The notes under the pieces are model-generated. The model was not told the DNA's origin. It saw only the letters and a program-made list of their open reading frames with translations, and searched no databases. Source: Micrococcales bacterium UBA4448 (lineage in GTDB: Bacteria; Actinomycetota; Actinomycetes; Actinomycetales; Microbacteriaceae). From it: a DNA stretch of 7,065 bases. The stretch covers positions 2,948 through 10,012 of the forward strand of contig DGPE01000024.1 of the NCBI GenBank assembly GCA_002390305.1, given 5' to 3'. Below are positions 1 to 6,329 of this stretch, piece after piece. Numbering within the stretch: the first letter of the stretch is position 1; each line of letters begins with the position of its first letter. The translations under genes and the position numbers were made by a program.

Positions 1-713
1 TTTAGAACATCTTCAAAGTCATCACTAAACGCGCCATCTGTTTCATTCAGCCACTCGGAAAGTAGCTCGACTGTGAGGTTGGGCGACTCACCACTGATGT
101 TCCTGTGGCGGTAATCTTCGCCATCGACAGAAAGAATTTTGAACCTAGATCCAAGGCCTTGAATCTCACGCTTAAAGTCACTGGCTGCGAAACGGCCACT
201 GCCCAGAGCATTAGGAGGGGTATTGCTCGTGGCAGCAAACTTCACATCCCGAAGCTCTAGCTCCTTCAATAATCTGGACATGATCATGGTGTCACCGGGG
301 TCATCGAGCTCAAACTCGTCAATGCAAACCAGACCATACTTTGATAACTCTTCAACGCTTTGCTTGAACCCCAAGTAACCAACCAGGCTGGTGTATTCCA
401 GAAAGCTTCCGTAGACCTTTTTACCTGGAAACGCGTGCCAAATGGAAGCAAGCAAATGAGTCTTTCCAACTCCAAAGCCTCCATCCAAATAAATGCCGGG
501 AGCAACCTCAGCCTTTTTAAATAGTTTTGCTTTAGAGCCTCTAGCAAACGACTGTGCGGCGGTGAGCGCCTCTGCCTGGCTGCGGAATTCATCATCCGGT
601 TTGTAGTTTTCGAAGCGGGCCGCTAGAAACTCTGGTGGCGGAACCAGCTGTCCAATAAGCTCTAACTTGGAAACCTCGGGAAAACGCTCTATCAAGGAAT
701 TGGCTTTAGCCAT
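1..713 (-). CDS. zapE: Cell division protein ZapE (AFG1-like ATPase), 3'-partial
   Basis: This is a P-loop ATPase of the AFG1/ZapE family. In E. coli ZapE acts at the FtsZ ring during constriction; that role is transferred from the family and not shown here. The 237 visible codons carry a Walker A motif GGFGVGKT (residues 78-85), a Walker B motif LVCIDEFEL (128-136), a sensor-1-like ATSNTPP (161-167) and an Arg-rich stretch FKREIQGLGSRF (180-191). The sequence after Walker B, DDPGDTMIMSRLL, matches the family pattern in which Asp-Glu-Phe is followed by a D..DxM segment. There is no signal peptide or membrane segment, so the protein should be cytoplasmic. The ATG at 713-711 is chosen because a GGAAGA Shine-Dalgarno lies 7 bases upstream. 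Homologues are about 330-375 residues, so roughly 100 C-terminal residues lie beyond the left edge. The gene diverges from the sulfurtransferase operon across 63 bases. The family call is firm; the cell-division role is inferred. Confidence 0.9.
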   Translation of the reverse strand, partial: MAKANSLIERFPEVSKLELIGQLVPPPEFLAARFENYKPDDEFRSQAEALTAAQSFARGSKAKLFKKAEVAPGIYLDGGFGVGKTHLLASIWHAFPGKKVYGSFLEYTSLVGYLGFKQSVEELSKYGLVCIDEFELDDPGDTMIMSRLLKELELRDVKFAATSNTPPNALGSGRFAASDFKREIQGLGSRFKILSVDGEDYRHRNISGESPNLTVELLSEWLNETDGAFSDDFEDVL

Positions 714-720
714 TTTTTGT

Positions 721-726
721 TCTTCC
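721..726 (-). promoter_or_regulatory. Ribosome binding site of zapE
   Basis: Read on the minus strand this is GGAAGA, complementary to the 16S rRNA tail, followed by a 7-base A-rich spacer (ACAAAAA) and then the ATG at 713. It supports the chosen zapE start. Confidence 0.6.
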
Positions 727-768
727 GAATAAGCCCAGCATCATCAACATAATCTTAGGTAAAGAATC

Positions 769-772
769 GGAG
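769..772 (+). promoter_or_regulatory. Weak ribosome binding site of sseA
   Basis: GGAG lies only 4 bases before the ATG at 777, a shorter spacer than usual. No better site or alternative upstream start was found, and the protein N-terminus fits the family from this ATG, so it is accepted as the probable site. Confidence 0.4.
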
Positions 773-776
773 TCCA

Positions 777-1652
777 ATGGACCAGCAAGGCAAAATCGCA
801 CAGTACAGCAACCCTGATGTTCTGGTCACTACAGAATGGCTTAGAGCTAACCTGTCGAAAGTCAAAGTAGTTGAGTCCAACGAGGACATCCTGTTATATG
901 ACACCGGGCACATCAAGGGGGCCGTCAAGCTTGACTGGCACACAGAGCTGAACCACCCACTACGACGCGACTACCTTGAAGGTGAAGCGTTTGCTGATCT
1001 CATGAGCCTAAAAGGTATTGGGCGCGATGACACCGTTGTGCTTTACGGCGACAGGTCAAACTGGTGGGCAACATACGCATTTTGGGTATTCAAACTGTTT
1101 GGACACGAAAATGTTTTGCTGCTCGATGGCGGCAGAGCAAAGTGGATTTCCGAAGGGGGCGAACTGACAACTGACAAACCCGCAGTGGCCGACACTTCTT
1201 ATCCAGTAGTGACACGCAATGACACAGAGATTCGAGCATTTCGAGACGAAGTGCAGCTGCACATCGGAAAGCCGCTGGTTGACGTTAGATCGCCAGAGGA
1301 GTACTCAGGTGAAAGGCTCCACATGCCGGACTTTCCAAACGAGGGTGCCACCAGGGGTGGACATATTCCAACTGCGGCCTCAATCCCATGGTCAAAGGCG
1401 GTTCAGGCAGATGAAACCTTCAGGCCGCTAGACGAACTCGAGGAACTCTACTTCTCGAACACTGGATTTGATAGAGATTCGGACTTCATCGCTTACTGCC
1501 GAATTGGTGAGCGGTCATCACACTCTTGGTTTGTTCTGAAGTATCTACTTGGAGTTGAAAATGTACGCAACTACGATGGCAGCTGGACCGAGTGGGGCAA
1601 CCTAGTGGGCGCTCCCGTTGCCACCGGAACCAGCCCAGGATCACTGGATTGA
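777..1652 (+). CDS. sseA: Thiosulfate sulfurtransferase (two-domain rhodanese, SseA-like)
   Basis: The enzyme moves a sulfane sulfur from a donor such as thiosulfate to a thiophilic acceptor through a persulfide on an active-site cysteine. The 291-residue product has two tandem rhodanese domains, about residues 14-130 and 150-285. The N-terminal domain is the inactive copy: its loop reads YGDRSNWW (90-97) with no cysteine. The C-terminal domain has Cys241 in the active loop CRIGERSSH (241-249), followed by the conserved [11 protein letters not shown] (264-274). The internal motifs [12 protein letters not shown] and [12 protein letters not shown] are typical of the family. From memory, the sequence resembles M. 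tuberculosis SseA (Rv3283) more than CysA2, notably in [23 protein letters not shown]. No signal peptide is present, so it should be cytosolic. It is the first gene of a five-gene run and its TGA overlaps the next TTG start. The true in vivo sulfur donor is not readable from sequence. Confidence 0.92.
   Translation: MDQQGKIAQYSNPDVLVTTEWLRANLSKVKVVESNEDILLYDTGHIKGAVKLDWHTELNHPLRRDYLEGEAFADLMSLKGIGRDDTVVLYGDRSNWWATYAFWVFKLFGHENVLLLDGGRAKWISEGGELTTDKPAVADTSYPVVTRNDTEIRAFRDEVQLHIGKPLVDVRSPEEYSGERLHMPDFPNEGATRGGHIPTAASIPWSKAVQADETFRPLDELEELYFSNTGFDRDSDFIAYCRIGERSSHSWFVLKYLLGVENVRNYDGSWTEWGNLVGAPVATGTSPGSLD
1637..1640 (+). promoter_or_regulatory. Ribosome binding site deciding the SufE-like TTG start
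   Basis: AGGA lies inside the last codons of the sulfurtransferase gene, 8 bases before the TTG at 1649. Together with the 4-base stop/start overlap it favours TTG 1649 over the ATG at 1592, which would add 19 residues unlike the family and overlap the upstream gene by 61 bases. Confidence 0.6.
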
Positions 1653-2074
1653 CTAGCGCATCCAAGGAAATAATTGAGGAATTCGGGTTTCTCGAAGGAA
1701 ACTTGAAGCTTGAACTTCTTCTTGAATTCAGTGAATCACTCCCCGAACTAGATGATCGATTTGGAGAGCATCCCGAACTACTGGAGAGAGTAGAGGAATG
1801 TCAGTCACCGGTTTTCATTGCAGTTGAAGGCAATGCTGACAAGGTATTGCTGCATTTTTCAGCACCACGCGAGGCGCCGACCACGCGCGGGTTTGCCAGC
1901 ATTCTAAACAGTGCACTCAACATGCATAGTGCGAAGGAAATACTTGGCATATCTGATGATTTTCCGACCATGCTTGGACTTGATGCTCTAATCTCACCGC
2001 TACGCGTGCGAGGAATGCGAGGCATGCTTGCAAGGATTAAGCGCAAGACAGCTGAACTCCTAGAATCCAATTGA
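1649..2074 (+). CDS. SufE-like Fe-S / sulfur acceptor protein
   Basis: SufE-family proteins accept a persulfide sulfur, classically from the cysteine desulfurase SufS, and pass it on for Fe-S cluster assembly. With the TTG start the product is 141 residues, the usual family size. The catalytic cysteine sits at position 51 in [10 protein letters not shown], the same number as the reactive Cys51 of E. coli SufE and within the same C-Q-S context. The N-terminal helix ([11 protein letters not shown]), the helical stretch around [18 protein letters not shown] and the C-terminal [21 protein letters not shown] ending (here preceded by ALI) also fit the fold. It is translationally coupled to the rhodanese gene upstream (TTGA overlap) and to the reductase gene downstream (TTGA overlap). 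From memory, M. tuberculosis has the same rhodanese-SufE pairing (Rv3283-Rv3284). No SufS-type desulfurase is encoded in the window, so the donor could be a distant desulfurase or the adjacent rhodanese. The latter is inference. Confidence 0.88.
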   Translation: MTSASKEIIEEFGFLEGNLKLELLLEFSESLPELDDRFGEHPELLERVEECQSPVFIAVEGNADKVLLHFSAPREAPTTRGFASILNSALNMHSAKEILGISDDFPTMLGLDALISPLRVRGMRGMLARIKRKTAELLESN

Positions 2075-2613
2075 TCGACCTAGGCCAGCTTTATGGTCCC
2101 CTGGAAATCACCGCGTCCTTGGTGGTAGATGCTGAGGGGCATCACGTTGGCTCGGACGGCACCTCCAAGTCTCTTGGAGGCGAGGTAGATCTAAAACTGC
2201 TGAAGAGCTTCAGAGCCAATGCCGGTGCTGTTTTAACCACCGGCACAACTGCCAGAGCTGAGGACTACAAACTTCCATCATCAGCCAGTCTCTACATTCT
2301 TTCTAGAGGGGCCAAAGAGCAACTCCCGCTACAACTTAGAGGCGAAAGCGTGACCCTAATCGGCAACGACGGCAGCATGTCTTTGGCAGAAGTTTTCGCA
2401 AGTCTTTCTGATCGCGGAGTCAGTCGTATCCATGTGGAATTTGGTCCCAGCACACTTCTCAAACTAATTGACACTGAAATTTCGGCTCGCATTTTCGTGT
2501 CGAGTGAGAGCGCTAACGGTGCCGCGAAATTTTGCAGCTTTAACAATTTGCAAACAGTGGAGACGAAAACCATCGATTACCTTTACGTAACTGAGCTTGC
2601 TGGGCGAGCCTGA
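2071..2613 (+). CDS. RibD C-terminal / DHFR-like reductase family protein, divergent
   Basis: The 180-residue product has the outline of the RibD C-terminal domain, a dihydrofolate-reductase-like NADPH fold. Residues 12-30 stand where the family has a first strand with S-L-D-G. LLKSFRANAGAVLTTGTTARAEDY (split here as LLKSFRANAGAV and LTTGTTARAEDY, 43-66) matches the 'DAVLVGxGTVRAD' segment. SRIHVEFGPSTLLKLI (118-133) matches 'VEGGPTLL', and YLYVT (170-174) matches the family's final strand. From memory the closest relative is M. tuberculosis Rv2671, which is about 258 residues and can act as a DHFR analogue; this copy is shorter. The usual S-L-D-G is replaced by SLVVDAEG and E-G-G-P by E-F-G-P, so cofactor or substrate use may differ, or activity may be lost. 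The TTG start overlaps the upstream TGA by 4 bases and no clear Shine-Dalgarno precedes it, suggesting translational coupling. The family call is moderate and the substrate unknown. Confidence 0.72.
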   Translation: MIDLGQLYGPLEITASLVVDAEGHHVGSDGTSKSLGGEVDLKLLKSFRANAGAVLTTGTTARAEDYKLPSSASLYILSRGAKEQLPLQLRGESVTLIGNDGSMSLAEVFASLSDRGVSRIHVEFGPSTLLKLIDTEISARIFVSSESANGAAKFCSFNNLQTVETKTIDYLYVTELAGRA

Positions 2614-2642
2614 GAGAAAGTCGTGCTTGGACTAGATAGCTT

Positions 2643-3209
2643 TTGGTTGTGAAGCTTGACCTTAACGGTATCTCAGATTCCTTCGCCAGCATGCTGGCTG
2701 ATTTGGCAACCGTGGTTATCCGCAACGAGATTACGGTCACTCAAATCCCATCACCCAAGGGAATTGCTCCCGAAGCCATTGCAATTTCAGCGGAAATTAA
2801 TCACGAGACCGCATCCGATCACGGAATATCTAGGCTTGTTTTCTGTCGCGATACCAGCATGCCAGAGGGCTGGCACTCCGAGTTTCGCGTTATCGGTTAT
2901 GCGAAGTCCCCAGTAGAGCTTGAGATGGCCAAGGATGATTACAGCGCCGCCCTCCCTTGGGAATGGCTCAAGGACACGCTGCAGTCGCAGGGGGCGAAAT
3001 TTGGACACGCCGCTGGAACCACTACGACGGTTATTTCAACCGGGCACGGAGAGTTGATTTCTCAACCGCAACACGCTGAATTGGAGATCAGGGCCAGCTG
3101 GGCACCGTTATCTCTTGACTTGGCTGCACACCTTCAAGGCTGGTTGGAACTACTTGCTCTAATCTCCGGACTTCCACCTAAAGACAACGAAGTAAAGAGA
3201 ATTAGTTGA
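2643..3209 (+). CDS. DUF3000 family protein, function unknown
   Basis: This 188-residue protein matches DUF3000, an uncharacterised family typical of Actinobacteria. Recognisable stretches are VTQIPSPKGIAPEAIAIS (about 33-50, where homologues have 'EIPAPxRLAPxAxALSA'), GWHSEFRVIGYAKSPVELEM (75-94), LPWEWLKDTLQSQGA (about 103-117), and a C-terminal block AELEIRASWAPL (144-155) followed by a helix ending SGLPP. It has no signal peptide, membrane segment or cysteine cluster, so a cytoplasmic location is likely. The start is uncertain: TTG 2643 and GTG 2649 are in frame two codons apart, with only a GGA (2629-2631) as a possible ribosome site. It follows the reductase gene by 29 bases and overlaps the RNase D gene by 4 bases (TTGA). 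From memory the same adjacency to an HRDC/RNase D gene and dxs exists in M. tuberculosis (Rv2680). No biochemical role can be assigned; context hints at a link to RNA metabolism. Confidence 0.82.
   Translation: MVVKLDLNGISDSFASMLADLATVVIRNEITVTQIPSPKGIAPEAIAISAEINHETASDHGISRLVFCRDTSMPEGWHSEFRVIGYAKSPVELEMAKDDYSAALPWEWLKDTLQSQGAKFGHAAGTTTTVISTGHGELISQPQHAELEIRASWAPLSLDLAAHLQGWLELLALISGLPPKDNEVKRIS
3195..3199 (+). promoter_or_regulatory. Possible ribosome binding site of the RNase D-like gene
   Basis: AAGAG inside the end of the DUF3000 gene, part of AAAGAGA, lies 6 bases before the TTG at 3206. It supports that start, although the 4-base overlap may also allow re-initiation by ribosomes finishing DUF3000. 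Confidence 0.4.
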
Positions 3210-4411
3210 AACTTGACACTCCCCGCTCAACAGTGCTTTATGTAGACACAACTGAGACTTTCGAAACAGCGATTTCGGCGCTGCTCAACAATGACGACAC
3301 ATTGGCAATCGACACCGAGCGTGCAAGTGGTTTTCGCTATTCGCAGCGTGCTTTCCTGCTACAAATTGGACTCAGTACTAAAGAAATTTTCTTGCTTGAC
3401 CCACCAGCCCTCGACGAGACTGTCCCGGATTGGAAAGAATCGGTGGCCGCCGAGATAAATGACAAAACTTGGTTGCTCCACGCCGCAACACAGGACATTC
3501 CTTGCCTAAACGAGCTTGGTCTGTCTTCGCCCTCCATTATTGACACTGAACTTGCTGCAAGAATCGCCGGCTTTTCTCGTGTTGGCCTTGGCTCGATGGT
3601 CGAGGAACTACTTGAATTGGAGCTGGCCAAAGAGCATTCTGCCTCCGATTGGTCGCTGCGACCACTGAGCGACAGCCTGCTGTCCTACGCTGCCCTGGAT
3701 GTCGACGTGCTGCACGATCTCTGGAGTGCAATCAAGCTCAGCATTGAGGAGCAGAAAAAGTCATCCTGGGTTGAACAAGAATTTGCGGCACTTCAGCTTT
3801 TCAGACCAAAGCCAGTGCCAGAGGAACCTTGGCGAAATCTCCCAGGCCTTAGCAGGATAAAAGACGAAGCGAAGATTAAGGCTGCCGCTGCTCTCTGGCT
3901 CGCAAGGGATCAAATAGCCCGCGAAAATGATTTGGCACCTGGCCGCCTCATTCCAGATCGTTCGATTATGGCCGCGGTGGAGAAACTCCCCCGTTCAAAA
4001 AACGAACTAGCTCAAAACAAACTTTTTCAAGGCAGGGCCTCCAGAAACAAGCTTGGGGTTTGGTGGCATGCGATAAGTAATTCTCAAAACTTGGTTATAA
4101 AAGCTGTCGAGGCCAACCCGGACGCCATTCCAAACCACAAAAGCTGGCAAAAGCGTTTCCCCGAGGCCTACATAAGACTCAGCCAAACCCGACCGCTGAT
4201 GCTTGAACTGGCCGAGGAACTAAGTATTCCAGTAGAGAACTTACTCACTCCTGAATATCTACGAAGAGTGTGCTTCGCACCTCAGGCAGATGTTTCCTTG
4301 CAGTTATTGAACCTGGGCGCCAGACAGTGGCAAATAGAGTTAGCTGTCCCAGTTATAGAAGCGGGTCTTGCATTAGCTCAGTTGCAGGTAGATCTTCTCC
4401 CAAAGACTTAG
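3206..4411 (+). CDS. RNase D-like 3'-5' exonuclease with HRDC domain
   Basis: This is a DEDD-superfamily exonuclease related to RNase D, which trims 3' ends of tRNA and other structured RNAs in E. coli. The 401-residue product has the exonuclease domain at about 20-185: Exo I Asp36 and Glu38 in AIDTERASGFRYSQR, Exo II Asp97 in LLHAATQDIPC, and Exo III with Tyr161 and Asp165 in YAALDVDVL (the DEDDy pattern). All four metal-binding acidic residues are present, so the enzyme is predicted active. An HRDC nucleic-acid-binding domain covers about 220-295 (AAALWLARDQIARENDLAPGR), followed by a second helical region to about 388. ERASGFRYSQRA is characteristic of actinobacterial members. The TTG start overlaps the DUF3000 stop (TTGA), with AAGAG (3195-3199) 6 bases upstream as a ribosome site. 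The last 19 or so codons overlap the end of dxs on the other strand. Bacterial RNase D is not always essential, and the natural RNA substrate here is unknown. Confidence 0.88.
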   Translation: MKLDTPRSTVLYVDTTETFETAISALLNNDDTLAIDTERASGFRYSQRAFLLQIGLSTKEIFLLDPPALDETVPDWKESVAAEINDKTWLLHAATQDIPCLNELGLSSPSIIDTELAARIAGFSRVGLGSMVEELLELELAKEHSASDWSLRPLSDSLLSYAALDVDVLHDLWSAIKLSIEEQKKSSWVEQEFAALQLFRPKPVPEEPWRNLPGLSRIKDEAKIKAAAALWLARDQIARENDLAPGRLIPDRSIMAAVEKLPRSKNELAQNKLFQGRASRNKLGVWWHAISNSQNLVIKAVEANPDAIPNHKSWQKRFPEAYIRLSQTRPLMLELAEELSIPVENLLTPEYLRRVCFAPQADVSLQLLNLGARQWQIELAVPVIEAGLALAQLQVDLLPKT

Positions 4412-6296
4412 CGTGCGGGAGCTTTGCTCCCAAAACTTGAGCGACTATATCTCTGGCTATGTCCTTGGCCGTTAGACCTAAACGCTGAAGTATTTCCTGT
4501 CGCTCAGCATGCTCTAGGAACTCCGCTGGCACGCCAACCTCGCTCAACGCTGTGTCAACGTCGTTGGATCTGAGCTCTTGACGGACCCTTGATCCAAAAC
4601 CACCAGTCTTCAGACCGTCTTCGATGGTCACGACCAATCTGTGCTCCCCAGCCATCTCAACTAAGTCCCTGTTGATGGGAAGAATCCACCTAGGGTCTAT
4701 TACCGTTGCCCCTATCCCCTGGCTTGCCAGTAATTCCGCCACCTGAACGGCTGTCTCGGCGAAGCTACCAACCCCAACGATCAGCACATCCTTGCTCGAT
4801 GACGCAACAAGCACATCTAGACCGTTTGCAGTTCTCCTAACCACCTCGAGTGGCTTAGCCACTGCGCCCTTTGGAAACCTCAGGACTGTTGGTGCGTCTG
4901 ATATCGCAACCGCTTCTCCGAGCAGGTCAATAAGAGATTGTTTATCCCTGGGTGCTGCGATGTGAATGCCTGGAACCATCTGCAGCAGCGGTATGTCCCA
5001 CACCCCGTGATGACTGGCGCCGTCTGGACCCGTCACGCCAGATCGGTCCAGGACGAAAGTCACACCGGCTTTATGAAGCGCTACGTCCATCAAGACCTGG
5101 TCAAACGCTCGGTTAATAAAGGTTGAGTAGATGGCAACGACTGGATGCAAGCCTCCGAAGGCCATACCTGCAGCGGCTGCCACGCCGTGCTGTTCCGCGA
5201 TCCCAACATCGAAAACACGATCCGGAAATTCCTCGGCAAATTTGTCAAGACCTACTGGAATCTTCATCGCGCCGGTGATGCCGATTATGTTCTCTTCTTC
5301 TCTAGCTAAGCGGAGTATTTCATCCGCGAAAACGTCAGTCCAGCTTTCAGCACCGCTGGATCCAACCGGCATTCCGGTCTCCGGGTTAATCTTCCCTACC
5401 GCATGGAATTGATCTGCCTGATCCTGAACTGCAGGGTCATACCCCTTACCCTTCTGGGTCATCGCATGGACGACAGCCGGTCCCGGAAAAGCCTTAGCCC
5501 TTTCGAGCGCTTTTTCTAAAGCGGGGATGTCATGGCCGTCAACCGGGCCAAAGTATTTAATGTCTAAGTTCGGAAAAATACCTCCAAAATTTCCCGGACC
5601 CAGCACTGAGTGAATACTTGAGTGAACAGAGTCGAACAACAGTCGTCCAGCACTACCGAATTTATAGAAGATTTTTCTTGAGAGCGAATACCCCGCCCTA
5701 TATACAGAGTTAGACCGAATTGCATCTAGTCTGTGTGCCAAGCCACCCATCGTAGGGGCGTAACTTCTGCCGTTATCGTTGACAATAATGACAAGATTTC
5801 GATCATTGTCATCGGTGATGTTATTCAAAGCTTCCCATGACATGCCGCCCGTGAGAGCACCGTCACCTATCACGGCCACTGCGAATCTTGAATCTTGACC
5901 GGTGGCTTTATAGGCCCTCGAGATGCCATCCGCCCAACTTAGAGAGGATGAGGCATGGGAGGACTCCACAATGTCATGAACGCTCTCGGATCGCTGCGGG
6001 TATCCGGCAATCCCGTCTTTTTGTCGAAGCGTGGAAAGATCCCTTCGTCCGGTCAGCATTTTATGAACATAGCTCTGGTGGCCAGTGTCAAAGACGATAG
6101 AGTCACTTGGCGAATTGAACACTCTGTGCATGGCAATAGTTATCTCCACAACACCGAGGTTTGGCCCCAAGTGGCCACCGGTCTTAGAAACAGAGTGAAT
6201 TAGTGACGCTCTTATTTCCTCGGCAAGCGAAGAAAGCTCGAGCTCAGAAAGACCCCTAAGGTCCTCGGGCCCGTCGATGCCGTCAAGAATGCTCAT
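4353..6296 (-). CDS. dxs: 1-deoxy-D-xylulose-5-phosphate synthase
   Basis: DXS condenses pyruvate and glyceraldehyde 3-phosphate to 1-deoxy-D-xylulose 5-phosphate, the first step of the MEP isoprenoid pathway, which also feeds thiamine and, in many bacteria, pyridoxal synthesis. The 647-residue protein is full length and complete. Visible motifs are GGHLGPNLGVVE (40-51, with His42 matching the conserved active-site His), the thiamine-diphosphate/Mg site GDGALTGG (144-151) through NDN (173-175), the second-domain FDVGIAEQHGV (362-372) with the catalytic Glu368, and DRSGVTGPDGASHHG (417-431). A C-terminal transketolase domain follows at about 500-622. The ATG at 6296 has TTGGA 6 bases upstream. 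After about residue 622 a tail of some 25 residues extends past the conserved core, and its last 19 or so codons overlap the RNase D gene. It lies 33 bases downstream of acnA on the same strand with no terminator between, so cotranscription is likely. Confidence 0.97.
   Translation of the reverse strand: MSILDGIDGPEDLRGLSELELSSLAEEIRASLIHSVSKTGGHLGPNLGVVEITIAMHRVFNSPSDSIVFDTGHQSYVHKMLTGRRDLSTLRQKDGIAGYPQRSESVHDIVESSHASSSLSWADGISRAYKATGQDSRFAVAVIGDGALTGGMSWEALNNITDDNDRNLVIIVNDNGRSYAPTMGGLAHRLDAIRSNSVYRAGYSLSRKIFYKFGSAGRLLFDSVHSSIHSVLGPGNFGGIFPNLDIKYFGPVDGHDIPALEKALERAKAFPGPAVVHAMTQKGKGYDPAVQDQADQFHAVGKINPETGMPVGSSGAESWTDVFADEILRLAREEENIIGITGAMKIPVGLDKFAEEFPDRVFDVGIAEQHGVAAAAGMAFGGLHPVVAIYSTFINRAFDQVLMDVALHKAGVTFVLDRSGVTGPDGASHHGVWDIPLLQMVPGIHIAAPRDKQSLIDLLGEAVAISDAPTVLRFPKGAVAKPLEVVRRTANGLDVLVASSSKDVLIVGVGSFAETAVQVAELLASQGIGATVIDPRWILPINRDLVEMAGEHRLVVTIEDGLKTGGFGSRVRQELRSNDVDTALSEVGVPAEFLEHAERQEILQRLGLTAKDIARDIVAQVLGAKLPHAKSLGEDLPATELMQDPLL
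4417..4431 (+). terminator. Perfect GC-rich hairpin just after the RNase D stop, possible terminator
   Basis: GGGAGC (4417-4422), a TTT loop and GCTCCC (4426-4431) form a perfect 6-bp stem 5 bases after the RNase D stop codon at 4411. It lies wholly within dxs coding sequence on the minus strand, where it encodes part of LGAKLP (622-627). No T-tract follows on either strand: AAAAC follows on the plus strand. It is therefore not a classical intrinsic terminator, but a T-less hairpin of the kind sometimes proposed for Actinobacteria is possible. Its position is suggestive; function is unproven and chance is possible. Confidence 0.3.
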
Positions 6297-6302
6297 CTAA
6301 AA

Positions 6303-6307
6303 TCCAA
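6303..6307 (-). promoter_or_regulatory. Ribosome binding site of dxs
   Basis: Read on the minus strand this is TTGGA, 6 bases before the ATG at 6296. It fits the chosen dxs start. It is the only evident start signal in the 33-base acnA-dxs gap, which shows no promoter or hairpin. Confidence 0.5.
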
Positions 6308-6329
6308 CCATCTGTTCCAGCTGTTATTC

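Larger units (their letters stand above)
714..776. promoter_or_regulatory. Divergent intergenic region, candidate bidirectional promoter
   Basis: This 63-base gap separates the start codons of two divergent genes, so unless promoters lie inside the coding regions both must be here. On the plus strand the best -10-like element is CATAAT (748-753), one mismatch from TATAAT, which would give a leader of about 17 bases before the ATG at 777. No convincing -35 hexamer sits 16-18 bases upstream of it. On the minus strand ATCTTA (752-757) reads TAAGAT, a weak -10 match for zapE that overlaps the plus-strand element, again without a clear -35. No strong inverted repeat suggesting an operator was seen. 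The existence of promoters follows from gene orientation; the exact boxes are tentative. Confidence 0.35.

Noticed and set aside
284..595. Minus-strand reading frame of about 100 codons inside zapE.
   Set aside because: It is in a different frame from the intact ATPase frame with Walker A and B motifs, and its translation resembles no protein family.
1592..1648. ATG at 1592 as the start of the SufE-like gene (160 residues).
   Set aside because: The extra 19 residues look unlike the family and overlap the sulfurtransferase by 61 bases. TTG 1649 has an AGGA 8 bases upstream, a 4-base overlap, and puts the catalytic cysteine at position 51 as in E. coli SufE.
3337..3630. Minus-strand frame of 97 codons opposite the RNase D-like gene.
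   Set aside because: It is Ser-rich low-complexity translation, a shadow of a gene with intact catalytic motifs on the plus strand.
5131..5412. Plus-strand frame of 93 codons inside dxs.
   Set aside because: It lies opposite the well-conserved second domain of DXS and shows no recognisable domain or ribosome site.
6297..6311. Four-codon mini-frame (ATG GTT GGA TTT TAG) abutting the dxs ATG on the minus strand, as a possible leader peptide.
   Set aside because: It contains the dxs ribosome site itself, has no upstream Shine-Dalgarno, and is short enough to be chance.
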